From positions 60,706,803 through 60,770,802 of the forward strand of contig OY997588.1 in NCBI GenBank assembly GCA_963921825.1: a stretch of DNA of 64,000 nt, given 5' to 3'. A program made the position numbers and the translations under genes. The notes below the pieces were generated by a model that was not told the DNA's origin, searched no databases, and worked only from the letters and a program-made list of their open reading frames with translations. The stretch is from Erodium maritimum. Taxonomy: Eukaryota; Streptophyta; Magnoliopsida; Geraniales; Geraniaceae. Shown here in pieces: positions 35,803 to 47,800 of the stretch (its first letter is position 1; the number at the start of each line of letters is the position of its first letter).

Positions 35803-36110
35803 AAAGGATAACTCCACTTCAATACCATAAATCTTTCATATTTCATTTAGAGTACCCTAAATCTTTTTTGTGTCACTTCAGTACCCTAAACTTTCATTAA
35901 TTCATTTAGGATACCCTAAATCTTTTTTGTGTCACCTCAATACCCTAAACTTTCATTAATTCCAGTTTAGTACCCACCGTTAACTTTACCAAAAATTTGG
36001 TTGTTAGTGAAGAGTATTATGGTCGTTTTACCTATTTTGGATGGAAAATCAGATAAAAAGTTAACAATGGGTACCCAAAATATAATTGATAGAAATTTCT
36101 TTAACCCTAA
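35803..36110. mobile_element. One-armed copy of the long-TIR family
   Basis: The stretch has three repeats of ACCCTAAA(T/C)(C/T)TTT..GTGTCAC followed by CAGTTTAGTACCCACCGTTAAC and ATTTTGGATGGAAAAT, in the order seen in left arms of the family. No right arm follows before the unrelated sequence at 36180. Truncated and old. Confidence 0.55.
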
Positions 36111-36289
36111 ATGGGTAATTAACCTTCTTTGAAGCCTTGAATTTTTCTTTAAAAGCTCCAAATATCTTGTCTAATTGGTGTTCTAACTAGAGGGGAGTAA
36201 GACCTTCACGCTAGTGGTAGGAATTCGCCGAGACGTCGTCGGAGTTGGGAGATCTACCCTCTCAAAATTTGCTAATATACATCTTTTTA

Positions 36290-36485
36290 TGTTCAGAATC
36301 TACATCTTGCATATCTAGAATCTGCATCTTGTATATCCAGAATCTACATCTTGTATATCTAGAATCTACGTCTTGTATATCCAAAATCTACATTTTTATC
36401 CAGAATTTACACATCCAGAATCTAAATCTTGTATATCCCGAATCTACATTCATTATATCTAGAACCTATATCCATTATATCCACA
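36290..36485. repeat. 22-bp tandem repeat
   Basis: About eight diverged units of ATCTACATCTTGTATATCCAG. The open frame through it (36245-36577) has no ATG-started protein of any known family and reflects the repeat. Confidence 0.75.
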
Positions 36486-36778
36486 ATTTCACCACACGAT
36501 TTACATACACATATTCGACATATCCTTCCTTTTTTCCCATGCTTCAAAATATATTAAATATGCATCTTGATAGATAACTCTTGGAATAAAAACATTGGTG
36601 CAGAAATGAAAAAATCGGTGTTGAAAGGAAGCATGAATGATTAAATTAGTAAAGTTGATGGGAAAAAGTGTCACATTTTCAAAGTACGACACATGTCGTG
36701 CTCTGGTAAGAGATCGCATGGTCACACTGTACTAGAGGTGCCGCACCTGAAACCAATCATGTGTGTCTGCGCGCGCGC

Positions 36779-36862
36779 ATGGGTGGGTGGGTGGGTGGGT
36801 GTGTGTGTGTGTGCGCGCGCGCGTGCGTGTGCGTGTGCGTGTGCGTGTGTGAGAGAGAGAGA
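36779..36862. repeat. Compound microsatellite
   Basis: (GGGT)n, then (GT)n, (GC)n, (GTGC)n and (GA)n in a row. It abuts the MITE that begins at 36871. Likely polymorphic. Confidence 0.9.
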
Positions 36863-36870
36863 CAGAGATG

Positions 36871-37160
36871 AATCAGGTGCGAATATGGTTTTACGATGTG
36901 AACCTGCGAACTCGCGAATACAATGTATACGGTTTGAGGACATAACATTCCATTTTTGAAGTGAATATTCTCAAACCGAAAATTCCTCAGACCGAGAACG
37001 TTATTTTTGCAAAGTATATTTTCTTAAACTAAAATGTTATATTCGCAAATTATTTTTCCCTTAAAATGTGATACTGTTTTTCTCAAATCATATTTACGAT
37101 TTTCTCAAACTATATTTATGTTCGTAGGTTCACACCGTAAGACAAGTGTGCACCTGATTA
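36871..37160. mobile_element. MITE with inverted arms
   Basis: The left end AATCAGGTGCGAATATGG and right end GTGTGCACCTGATT are inverted, and further in TACGATGTGAACCTGCGAAC is matched by GTTCGTAGGTTCACACCGTA. Interior AT-rich, no ORF. No clear target duplication. Confidence 0.65.
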
Positions 37161-37212
37161 TGTCTATATATATATATGATAAGAACTATTGACTAATGAC
37201 ATAAGTTATATA

Positions 37213-37449
37213 TATAGCTATCGAGTACAAACCTTGTTTCATGTCAGAACGTAGAACTAATCTAGGCCATTGATTACCCAAATCGGATGGCCACCGAAAT
37301 TCAGGGGGTGAGGGTGATTTATTACGAAATCAATTACAAGATATGCATTAATTAAAAAAGATATGCATTAAATCTGGGCCTTTAATTTTACGATCCAAGG
37401 GCCCAGATTGAAAGTTATACGTTCTGACGAACTTATAAAGTTTGTACCT
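37213..37449. mobile_element. Small TIR element in TA-rich DNA
   Basis: GAGTACAAACCTT and GTCAGAACGTA on the left are matched inverted by TACGTTCTGAC and AAAGTTTGTAC on the right. TA repeats (37165-37180, 37459-37487) flank it, so the target site cannot be resolved. Interior contains a short GGGCC-flanked inverted pair. No ORF. Confidence 0.55.
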
Positions 37450-37456
37450 GATGTCT

Positions 37457-37496
<40 letters not shown>

Positions 37497-37716
37497 CATA
37501 TAGAAGAGTTTTCAGGTTTTGCCCCTTAATGTGCGAACATGAGAATTAGAATATAGGCTCTTTGATATAAAAATAAAGGGCTGAGACGAACAAAGGATAC
37601 AATGACGTGTGAGTTGGTTGAAAAAAGAAAATTTAGATAAATTATTCCGGTGGAACGTGCTACGAGTTGGCATCTGGACAATGATCCTTTTTTTCTTGAC
37701 AAGTTTATTAATTTAA

Positions 37717-38560
37717 GGGAAATTTTCATTTTAATACCCTGGAATATTTTTATTTGCAGTTTAATACTCTAGCTTGTTTTTTTATTACATTTTAATACCC
37801 TGACAAACTTTTATTTGTAGTGTAATACCTTAGCTTGTATTTTTTTGCATTTTAATACCCTAGCAAACTATTATTTTCAGTTTCATACCCAACCGTTAAC
37901 TTTCCATCCAAAATGGATGAAAAGTCCAAAATACCCCCTGAGACCAATCAAATTTTCAAAACCTACCACAAAAAATCATATTTTTTTATATATTTCAAAA
38001 AATTAGATTTTATTTCAAAAATTATTTTAAAAAATCAGTTTTTATATATTTTAAAAATAAATTTTTATATATTTCAAAAAATCAGTTTTTATGTATTTTA
38101 AAAATCATATTTTTATATAATTCAAAAAAATGAAATTTATACATTTGAACAAAAATTTGATTTTTTATTATTAATATTTTATATACCTCACATATTTATG
38201 AATAATATTTTTTAGAATTAATTCTTATACATAATTATTTTACGTATTTAAAGATGAAGAAAAAAACAATAATTTTTTAAATTGTATTATTTTATTTTTT
38301 ATTTAATTTATCCTTGAAATTTCATAAAAACACCCTAATCTTTTTCAGAGGTTAAAGGTTGAAGGGTGTTTTTGTTATTTTAAAAAAAACAAGGTCATGT
38401 GCAAAGCACATGACTATTTTCCATCCATTTTGGATGGAAAGTTAACGGTTGGGTATGAAACTGAAAATAATAGTTTGTCATGGTATTGAAATGCAAAAAA
38501 CAAGCTAGGGTATTAAACTGCAAGTAAAAGTTTGTCAGTGTATTAAAATGAAATTTTCCC
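37717..38560. mobile_element. Complete long-TIR Mutator-like element, 844 bp
   Basis: Ends GGGAAATTTTC and GAAATTTTCCC with arms of about 200 bp that are inverted copies, including CCATCCAAAATGGATG near the inner limit. A perfect 9-bp duplication TTAATTTAA lies at 37708-37716 and 38561-38569. Interior AT-rich with TTTTTATATATTTCAAAAA words. No ORF. This is the best-preserved member and defines the family ends. Confidence 0.85.
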
Positions 38561-38737
38561 TTAATTTAATCATTCTCATTTCTTTTCAACTCCGATTGAA
38601 TTCGTTCTTTTTTCCAATATTTATTATTAAAAGAGCTATCTATAAAGTATAATGTTGAATATATTTTGAAGAAAAGAAAAAAATTGACAATCAAGTCTGT
38701 AGGATAAGGTTCAAAAATGGTTTGTAAATTGTATGAA

Positions 38738-39696
38738 GGGGTAACCATGTTTCCTAACTTAGTTTTAGCTTTGTTTCCACTTTCCTAACTGCAACTTACC
38801 TTTCGTGACAATTCCCAACTGCGAACGAAATTCGTCAAAGTTTACATGATTGTTAGTTTTCTTGTGTAAAATGTCAAAAATTCCATTTAATCCAACTCAT
38901 ATTGTCTGACCTTTCGTGACAATTTTCAACTGCGAACTATCACATTTATAGATTAAGTATATTTTTTTAAATAAAAAATATCATATATGATATTTTTTTC
39001 ATTTTCAATATATAAAAATTATATTTTATTTTTATGAATTAAATACTTTTTCAAAATTTCTTCTTTGATAAAAATATCATAGTTTGTTTTTTTAAAATAT
39101 AAAATTACATAAAAGAAATGGATGAACCACTCTTGTCTTTATCCGTAATCTTCATCGACTTCACTTATCTCTAATCTCATATTTATCTTATTTTCACAAA
39201 CAAAAAAACAATATTTGTAAATCTCCACCAACCCAAAGCTCCCCCCCCCCCCCCCACCCCACCCCAAACCCTAATTTCCATCTTCATCTTTGATTCAAAG
39301 ACACACTTGAATCACAAAGAGTGTACCCAAACCCATTTCATCATCTTCTCAACATTCAATGAGTTCTCCGGAAAGATTCGTTCAGATCCGGCCGTGTTGC
39401 AGACAAGAGCACAAAGAACATGCTCATGATTCCGTATCCGTGTAAAAAGTGGATAGTTCACCGTTAGAAATTGTCACGAAAGATCAGCCAATATGAGGGA
39501 AAATATGCCATTTAAGAAATTTTATTATGCACCTGACCAACACGTGTCCAAAATCCAAACGTTAGTTTCAAAACGGACGAATTTCGTTAGTCCGTGTAAA
39601 AACATCATAGTTCGCAGGTGAGTTATCACGATAAGTAAGTCGCAGTTTGGAAAGTGGAAACAATGCTTAAACTAAGTTAGAAAACAGGGTTTCCCC
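38738..39696. mobile_element. Long-TIR Mutator-like element, 959 bp
   Basis: Ends GGGGTAACC and GGTTTCCCC, inverted arms of about 100 bp (CTAACTTAGTTT, GTTTCCACTTTCC on both). A perfect 9-bp duplication TTGTATGAA lies at 38729-38737 and 39697-39705. The interior has a leader-like stretch at 39230-39430 with a run of 15 C (39241-39255), AAACCCTAATTTCC and a Ser-rich short frame, perhaps a captured 5' end of a host gene. A different family from the GGGAAATTTTC elements. Confidence 0.85.
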
Positions 39697-40872
39697 TTGT
39701 ATGAATATGATTTGTAATCCAATTAATATGGTTCACAAACCATATAAGAATGGAATCATGATAGACCCAAAGTTCATCAACCACATCTTATGTATTCGTA
39801 AACCATATCCAACACATCTATAAACTACATCATACATATATACAAACCATATTCAACACATCTACAAACTGTTAGGTCATAAGGAATCAATCTTGAAGGA
39901 AGATGAAAAGATTGATTACAAAACATAGCAACTCAAAAATAAATTCTGAAATTAAACAATAAGAAAAGATAGCAAGATAGAAATAATCAACACAAAGATG
40001 AGTGTGGTTCACAACTCTCCTTAGAGTTGTTACGTCCACACTATAGAACTCACTTAGAGTTCGACTTTTTACAAACTTATAGTAAATGTTACAAAATCCC
40101 ACAAGAAATAATCTTGCAAGTTACAACATCAAATAGGATGCAAGAACAAATCTTTCAACCAAGTACAACACATTTTTCTAGCCTACAAGGCCAATTACAA
40201 TATGAATATTTTGAGGTCAACTCACCAAGAGTCAATAGTATAATGTGTTTAATCTTATATAGAATAAACACAATCCCTCAATTACAATCAAGATATAAAG
40301 ATGAAGTACAAGCAACCTATATATGATTTCAAGATATGTAAGGCTTAACTCGAAATGATTTTGAGAGAAGAGGATTTCAAAATAATTTACGAAGAGATCA
40401 TAACATGTTCATGATATGATATAATAAAAAGAACATATATTTTTCAAAGATCAAAAGATATGAAACTATTAGCACGACTTTGAAAATAATTTCTAGAACA
40501 TAGAAGAATAGAGCTCTCAAGATGACTTTTCTCTCAAACATGAAGAAGAACTTTGTGTTGAAATTTTTATAGAAAATGAGTAGAAGTCTCGTGTCTTACG
40601 ATGAAGAAACAAATTAGAGCTTTTATAGACAAAAACTTGGCACTTGGTAATTAAATCAAAAGAGTTGTTGGGAGTTATACTTGAGTACAAAGTCAAGTGA
40701 CATATCTTGACAAGAAATGTCCTCAACACATTTCAAGATTGAAGTGATGAATTCTCTATTTTCATAAATAATTTGAATAAATAAAAAGAAATCTTAGTTT
40801 TGAATGAGGGGGGAGAGATTGAGTGATGAGCTAGCCAAAACATATCTTAATAATCATACTTACAAGGTGAAC

Positions 40873-41574
40873 ATGTCAATCAGATCAAGGACAATAAGAA
40901 ATCATGTTTATGCGCTTCATAGCTTCAAGGTGAACGGGAACATTCAATTAGTTGCCTTGGCTCGACCGAACCGTGAATTTCAAATAATGGAGCGAGGTCA
41001 ATCTAAGGTATTTGCGAATTCGCGTCTAGATCAGAAACAGAGCTCTCCAAACCAAAGCTTGGTGACGAAGAAGGTGATGATTGGACCTTTTACGCTCACT
41101 GTGAGGTTTCAGCTAGGTAAGTACAATGATGTCTCACATGAAGGAATCTTTGTTTGGTCTGAGTCCTCATTTGTCCTTGTTTCGTCGAAGCGCTCGACTG
41201 TCCCTGAATCGCTAGAGCACTCGATTGTCCCTGGTTCGATGGAGCCCTACCCTGTTTCTTCAAAGGTTGTCACGTCAAAATCTACGACAAGAACCATCGA
41301 GGAGGATTCTTCAGCAGATCTGCGCGATTATGAAATCGTATTTGTTACGGAGCTTCATTCTCTGTGTGTGGCTGATTTATCGGGCCAATCAGATCAAGGT
41401 GAATCCCAGTTGGACTTGGCGTTAGTGGATCAGGTTTTAGATTCATCAGCTGAAGCCCATACCAAGATGGACTTAGCTTTAGTGGACCAGGCTTCAGATC
41501 AATTTACAAATGTTATTTTAGCTCAGTCGCATGATGCTCTTGAGGCGACAAAAGTTATCGAGTTGGGTCCATAA
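40873..41574 (+). CDS. Retroposon ORF of unknown function
   Basis: Open frame of 233 aa from the first ATG inside the retroposon; the same frame extends back to ATG 40804, but that codon lies in the copia LTR and is there by chance. The N-terminal half is basic (SIRSRTIRNHVY, KVNGNIQLVALARPNR) and the C-terminal half acidic, with two copies of a LALVDQ-containing repeat (DLALVDQVLDSS and DLALVDQASDQF). After the stop at 41572 a further stretch encodes KKKPPKPFVMQTRYQVQG in another frame. No domain recognised. It may be an ORF1 C-terminal part. It is more likely a relic than a host gene. Confidence 0.3.
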   Translation: MSIRSRTIRNHVYALHSFKVNGNIQLVALARPNREFQIMERGQSKVFANSRLDQKQSSPNQSLVTKKVMIGPFTLTVRFQLGKYNDVSHEGIFVWSESSFVLVSSKRSTVPESLEHSIVPGSMEPYPVSSKVVTSKSTTRTIEEDSSADLRDYEIVFVTELHSLCVADLSGQSDQGESQLDLALVDQVLDSSAEAHTKMDLALVDQASDQFTNVILAQSHDALEATKVIELGP

Positions 41575-41931
41575 TTCTTGATTTTGGAGCCTCCTGTTTG
41601 TAAAGACTTCGATCAGAACTTCCCTATTTATCCGCATGACACCGTCAAAAAGGCTAAATGGAAATGAAAGAAGAAGCCTCCCAAACCCTTCGTCATGCAA
41701 ACTCGATATCAAGTTCAGGGTGATCCAAAAATTCTTGCAACTCAACGTAGAAGAGAGATTTGTCGTTATTTTATCACTACAGGTTCCACGACCTTGTTGA
41801 CTCTAGAGACTGGAGACACATTCTTGACCTTGAATTCCAATAAATTGTATTAGTGGTTTCCCCTTCTTATGGTTGTTTTTGTATCTTTTTTTCGGGTGTT
41901 CTATTTTGAGGTTGTTTTCTATTTTTCCTTT

Positions 41932-42236
41932 GGGTTAATTACCTTTTGTACCCCTTTTCTATTGATAACATATCTTTAGTACCCTTACGTATGGTAACGT
42001 TCAAAAACAGCCCATCTGTTTTGGTAACACACATTTAGTACCCTTTATGAATTGGTCACAGATCATTTAATACCCCTTATGTATTGATAACGTAACATTA
42101 AATACCCCTTATGAATTGGTCACAGATAATCAAAATAGCGTAAACTTGACCAAAATTTTGTTCAGAGTGTTACGAATACATCAGGGTACTAAAAGAGTGT
42201 TACCAATACATAAGGGGTACTAAAGGTAATTAACCC
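41932..42236. mobile_element. MITE, Mutator-like
   Basis: 305 bp, ends GGGTTAATTACCTTT and AAAGGTAATTAACCC, with ATTGATAAC/GTTACCAATACA arms. Flanking nonamers TTTTCCTTT (41923-41931) and TTTTCCCTT (42237-42245) differ once. It lies in the 3' part of the retroposon and is younger than it. Confidence 0.8.
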
Positions 42237-44809
42237 TTTTCCCTTATTTGGTGGGCTTCATTGTAGGTCTCCTAGGATAGCCTTTTGATAGTCCTATCTT
42301 TTTTCCCCTCTTCGGGGAAAAAAGAATTTTAATAAAACCATCATCTATAAAAAAATCATACTAATAAGTATCCTATTTGTAGGACTTAAACCCTTTCAAA
42401 ATAGACATTTTGAATCTTCCATAGTCTTTCTTGATCATCATTTAAGGTCTCAAAATTGTCCTTGGAGATATAAATTCGTGTACAACTTGGTTGAACACAA
42501 ATAGATGATAAACATGCTTGTTGTCAAAAAAATTAGCTTTGACTTTTGCTTATTCAAATGACCACAACTATTTCCACATGAATCCAAATCATACAAGGTC
42601 AATTGAGTTAGAAAATAAAATCATGTACCTTTATAGTGGTATAGAATAAGACCATTATTACCTTGTAGATAATTCAAGTTTAATCAACAAGTTAACCAAG
42701 AAAATCTACTTTACATGTTCTGGCATATTTGATGTCTACTTACTTTGTTGTCCATTTTTCTCTGATGGATTGTGAAAGTGGAGAACGAGATTGTGCATTT
42801 AAAAGTACATTAAAGAAATGAATTTGATATGATTTTTGGGTAAACTTCACCTCACTACCCTAAAAATACTTGAGTTTCACCTCACTAACCAAACTTTGTT
42901 GCACCTCACTATCCTAACGAAACTTTTAGTGTCAATTTAATACCTATCGTTAGTTTTCCATCCATTTTGGATGGAAAATGCACATGACCCCAATTTTTTT
43001 TTAAATGACAACAATACCCTTTTTAACTTTCCCCTTTATATCACATTTTATCCCCTCTTTTCAATTTTTTCCTCTGAACCTAACCCCTAATTTCTTACTC
43101 TCTTCTTCTCTCCCACTTTCATCCGTCGCCCACCTCTGAACGTTACAAACACGAAGAACCCACGATTTTGAATGCAGCTAATGGTGGCGGTTGAGTTTTG
43201 TGTGGATGGATGAGCTCGATTTCGAATACAGAAATGAGGAGAGAGAGGTGTCATATTTGAGCGACCGGATGGACCACCGTGCCTAGCTCGCGAAGCCACT
43301 GCGTCGGCCAAAGCTTCTCTGAGCAGCAGACCTCAACGACCGAGGTTTCTCTGAGTCTGTTTTTTTTTTTGTTCCAAGTCTGTTTGTTTTTTCCGAATCT
43401 ATTTTTTGTTCCAAATCTCCATCAAGTCCCTTTTTTGACGAATCTAAATGAGCAGCTTCAGCTCCAAGTTGGTTGGCAAAGCCATGGAGTCTTTGATTAT
43501 TTGGGTTGTTGCATTAGCAATGGGTTATTTGAGATCCAAAAATTAGAAATCAGTATATTGGTTGAGTTCCAAATATCAGGATATATAGTATGAGGAGAAA
43601 TCTAATAGAAACCCCTCTTATCCTAAAAACTATGTGAACCAATCCTAACCACACACTCTTTAGATCCAACATTCACCATAATGCCACATCATCACCCCAA
43701 TTCCACCAAATCTCACGCCACTTTCTTTATTTCCCACAAAAGCAAGGGCATAATTGTAATAGTATGGTGCCATGTGGACAAGTGTCCAATTTTTTGTTCA
43801 ACAATTCACTAATTTAATCATTCCCACTTCGTTTCAACTCCGATTAGCTTCACACTTGCGCCAATATTTTCCTTTTTCTAAGGGCTTTAAATCAAGATCA
43901 GTCATAAATATATTTTGAAGCACGAAAATAAAAAGTCATATTGGGGTGATAAAAACAATATTGAGTGTTGATAAATCTTCACTAATAAATTTTTTATATC
44001 GGGGTGTCAAACTAGTGCTAAATGTTGATAAAAAAAACATGTGTTGGGGTGATAAAAAACAGATAATGAGGTGATAAAAATCATGTTCAATTAAAAATAA
44101 GGGTGATAAAGTAGAGTTTTTTTTGAAACGGGAAAGAACTAGTATTACGATTTCATCGTGCTTACAATGAGGGACCTAACAGTCCCGGGCACCAGCTTTT
44201 GTCCCGATCGGCCGTGGCAATCGGGCGCGCATGGTTCCATACAAATAGTCTGCTTTTTTTCGCAGATCCAAACTCAAGAGTTCCTCGATCCACTTTTTCA
44301 AAAAAATACATAACGAACATAATTGAAACTACCTAGCCAAAATCTTATTCGGCCTAAACCAAGCAACCTGAAAAGAGAGATTTGTTGCGGATTCCCCGAG
44401 ACTTCCCGGCTTTAGACGTCCCGGGTCTGTGGGTATAGGTCCCTGACGGTCCTTCCCACCCCCGCCCTGGGGAATCATTCATCCCCCGGGGGATTGTAGT
44501 CCCCCGGGCTAACTTCCCGTTCCTGTACTTGGTCATTGGAGGTTGGAAGCATCTTGGACTCCGGCTTGTGACCCGTCTTTAAAAACCTGGGTCTTGGTCC
44601 AACGGCTGTGGTGAATCGCAGTATCCCCCGTCGAGCCAATGTGCAGTCCTTCAGGTCACCCAATCTCGGATCGAGCCTCTTCCACTTTGCCCCGATCTTC
44701 AAGTGGGATTTAGGGCTTGGGGCTTCCTTGTCTTGATGTTTGGCTATTGTAGGAGACGGGACCAAAACCCTAACGGTTGTACTCTGAGGCTCCTGCTGGT
44801 CGCGAACCT

Positions 44810-47800
44810 TGTCACGCCCCAAATTCAGTAAACCAAACTCGGGACGCGAACATTTAAAACATAAAACACTTGAAACCTGTTTTGAATAAAAACTCTGATA
44901 TTTCCATTTAGTTATCAAAAATAATAGTATTTACAATCCAAAAACGTCCCAACATGTGGACATGGTACAATATCCGTCACTAGACTCAACAAAATAAAGA
45001 CCAGACTCCGCTCCTAGCTCCACAAGCTTCAAGAGCTAACCTAGTCCGTCCGGTGATCAGTACCTGTAGGAAAAGCAGCTAGGGGTGAGCGTTCGCTCAC
45101 CACCACAGATAACAGACTGACTATGGCATAATTAGTAGGTAAAGCCGGTAACACCAACACCAAACCCAACACCGGGACTACAGTCCCCAACTCAAGTACT
45201 CAACTGACCCACAACCCGTTACCTTCCACAACATACTCAACCTCAGACTCACAAAGCAAACCCGACACAACCGTTTATGACCTCCTCCAAAGACACAAAC
45301 ACGGATCAGGCTAGCCAAAGAATGCTCAGAACCTGCCGAGACTCGTACACGGATCAGGCCAGCCAAAGAATGCTCGTAACCTGCCGAGACCCGGTCACGG
45401 ATCAGGCTAGCCAAAGAATGCTCATAACCTTTCGGGATCCAGACACGGAACAGGCTAGCCAAAGAAGGCTGCCGGCCCAGAATGGAGTCCGGCAAGGGCA
45501 GGCTGCCGGCCTGGAATGGAGTTCGGCAAGGGCTGGACGCCGGCCCGGTATGAGGCACGGCCGGTCCTGTGTGCCGGCCCGGTATGTGGCATGGCCCGGC
45601 CTGGTTACCGGCCCGGAGTGTGGCACGGCCCGGGTCCTGTACCGGCCTGGTCTAGTGAGTCGTTTTCAAAATTTTGGTGGTTGTTGTTTCGTTGTGTGGT
45701 TTGGTTTGTCGTCGCGTGTTTTGGCGCACGTTGGTGCGGTCTCCTTGAGGTTTCTGTTACTAATGCTAATATTTAAAGTATTATAGCGTGAGCGATGGGA
45801 CGTATTAGTGATAAGCGCGCTAGAGTAAGCGTAGACCGTGTGAACGTTAGTGTGTTTGAACTGTTGTCTTTATTTGAGTTCGCAAACTGAACGTTTGCGT
45901 GTATCCGTGCAGAGGATACTGACTATGGCTCGCGGTAGACGCGGACGAGCAGCGGGAGCACGGGGTCAGGCGCCCACGCGGGGCCGGCGGGGACGGTCAG
46001 CGGGGACACCGGGAAGGGTGCCAACCGTTGAGCCCGCCGAGTACGCGGAGGCGCAGGGCACTCCTGTCGGAAAAGACAGGAGAAGCGACGCGGGGCCGTC
46101 TGTAGGCACACCCAGTGTTCCGCCCGTCGCAGACCCTCCCGTCATGACTGCCCTGGATGAGCTGACCAGGACAGTCCAGAGTTTGTTGGCGGTCATCGCC
46201 AACCGAGAGTCGGCCTCACCAGCTCCAGAGGCAGCCGCGGTCCTAGTGAGGCCCGGTCAGACAGAGGATCACACCTCCCGAGCACTACTAGACTTCCTGA
46301 AGCTCGGGATACCTACATTTGTCGGGGAGCCGAACCCCGACCTAGCCGAGCGGTGGCTAGAGCAGGTCACGCGAGACCTAGATACATCAGGTATCGAGGA
46401 TGGCCGTCGCAGGGTGTTCTTCGCGGCCCATCAGCTGAGAGACAGCGCCTACCACTGGTGGGGGCGTGTGAAGGACATGGTCGGATACGACTACAGCATC
46501 TTCTGGGAGGTGTTCCTGGCACAGTTCTTTCCCTAGTCGGCTCGGCTGGAGCGACATCGGCAGTTTTTAGACCTGGAGCAAGGAGGGTTGACGGTAGCAG
46601 AATACGAGGCCAGATTCACGGCCTTGGCCAGATTCGCGGCGGAGATGGTGATGACCGAGCAGAACCGTTGTCTGCGGTTCCAGGGAGGACTGAGGCTGAC
46701 GATTCAGAAACAGGTTCTCGCCTTGAGGCAGCGGAAGTATACGGATCTCGTGGACACCGCAGCGACGGTGGAGCAGGGTATTCACGATGCGGCCAGGACC
46801 CACGAGGTTCAACAGCGGCCGACCAGTTTTACAGGGCCGTCAGAGTCACGAGACCCGAGGAGGCAGAGGACCACGGGGTTCTTCCGACCACCGCCTCATC
46901 AGGGTGGATCGAGACAGCTGGGGTCAGTGGCATCAGTAGGGCAAGTCGCCTCAGAGAGGGGGCCGACATGCTATCTCTGCGGGGAGACATGCCACTTGCA
47001 GCAAGGGTGCAGAGCGAGAGGAGGGCACACGGCACCACCATCGACCAGCCGGACAGGCCAGAGCTCGGGGTCGAGAGCCGACGAGGCCAGCTGTTTCCGG
47101 TGCGGCCGGATGGGACACACTATGGCATGGTGCCGCGAGCAGTTGGGAGAGACATCAACGCAGCGACCGTAGCAGTCGCGGATAGTACAGTCGCCCAGGG
47201 GTCGCCCTCGACAGAGTCAGCAGCCGAGGTCGTCACGACCGTCTACGAGCGCACCGATTCCAAGACAGCAGCAGAGTCACGGGTATTCAGCAGCCAGTGC
47301 GCCGGGTCAGAGGCAGCAGGCCTCGCAGGGGAGAGTATATGCGGTCACCGACTGCAGAGCCCCAGGACCTAGCACGTACCGCGAGACCATCCAGGGTACG
47401 TGTTTATTGTATCATTTATGGGCTTTATTCTTGTTTGACACCGGGGCGTCGCACTCTTTTATTTCGTTGGGATGTGCCGAGAGGTTGGGGTCGAGCTTAG
47501 AGCCGTTGAGTCCACCCCTATGTCTGGACACCCCAGTTGGGGGTGGTGTATCGTTGACTAGAGTATGTCGTGCCTGCGAGACTAGAGTTGCAGACTGTCC
47601 TTGCCCTAGTGATCTTCTCGTGTTGGGGATGACTACCTTTGATGTGATCTTGGGAATGGATTGGCTGTCGAGGTACCGAGCCAATATCGATTGCTACAGG
47701 CGACGGGTGACAGTGACAATGATAGTGGGTGGCACGAAGGTGACTTGTGTTCTGGGTAGTAAGAGCGGGGTCCTCATGTCCGCATTGTCCGCTGAGGAGG

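Larger units (their letters stand above)
40861..42353 (+). mobile_element. LINE-like retroposon inserted in the copia LTR
   Basis: Plus-strand unit ending AATTTTAATAAAACCATC and an A-run (42347-42355), with candidate target duplication AATCATACT at 40852-40860 and 42354-42362. The tail end has a CCCCTCTTCGGGGAAAA hairpin, common near LINE-type 3' ends. It carries one ORF and is itself interrupted by a MITE (41932-42236). No reverse transcriptase, so non-autonomous or truncated. Confidence 0.55.

Noticed and set aside
36245-36577. Frame of 110 aa with repeated Ile/Tyr-rich motif
   Set aside because: Translation of a 22-bp tandem repeat; no ATG start.
40804-40872. ATG-started 23-codon extension of the retroposon ORF
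   Set aside because: It lies before the candidate target duplication, inside the copia LTR, so it is an accident of insertion.
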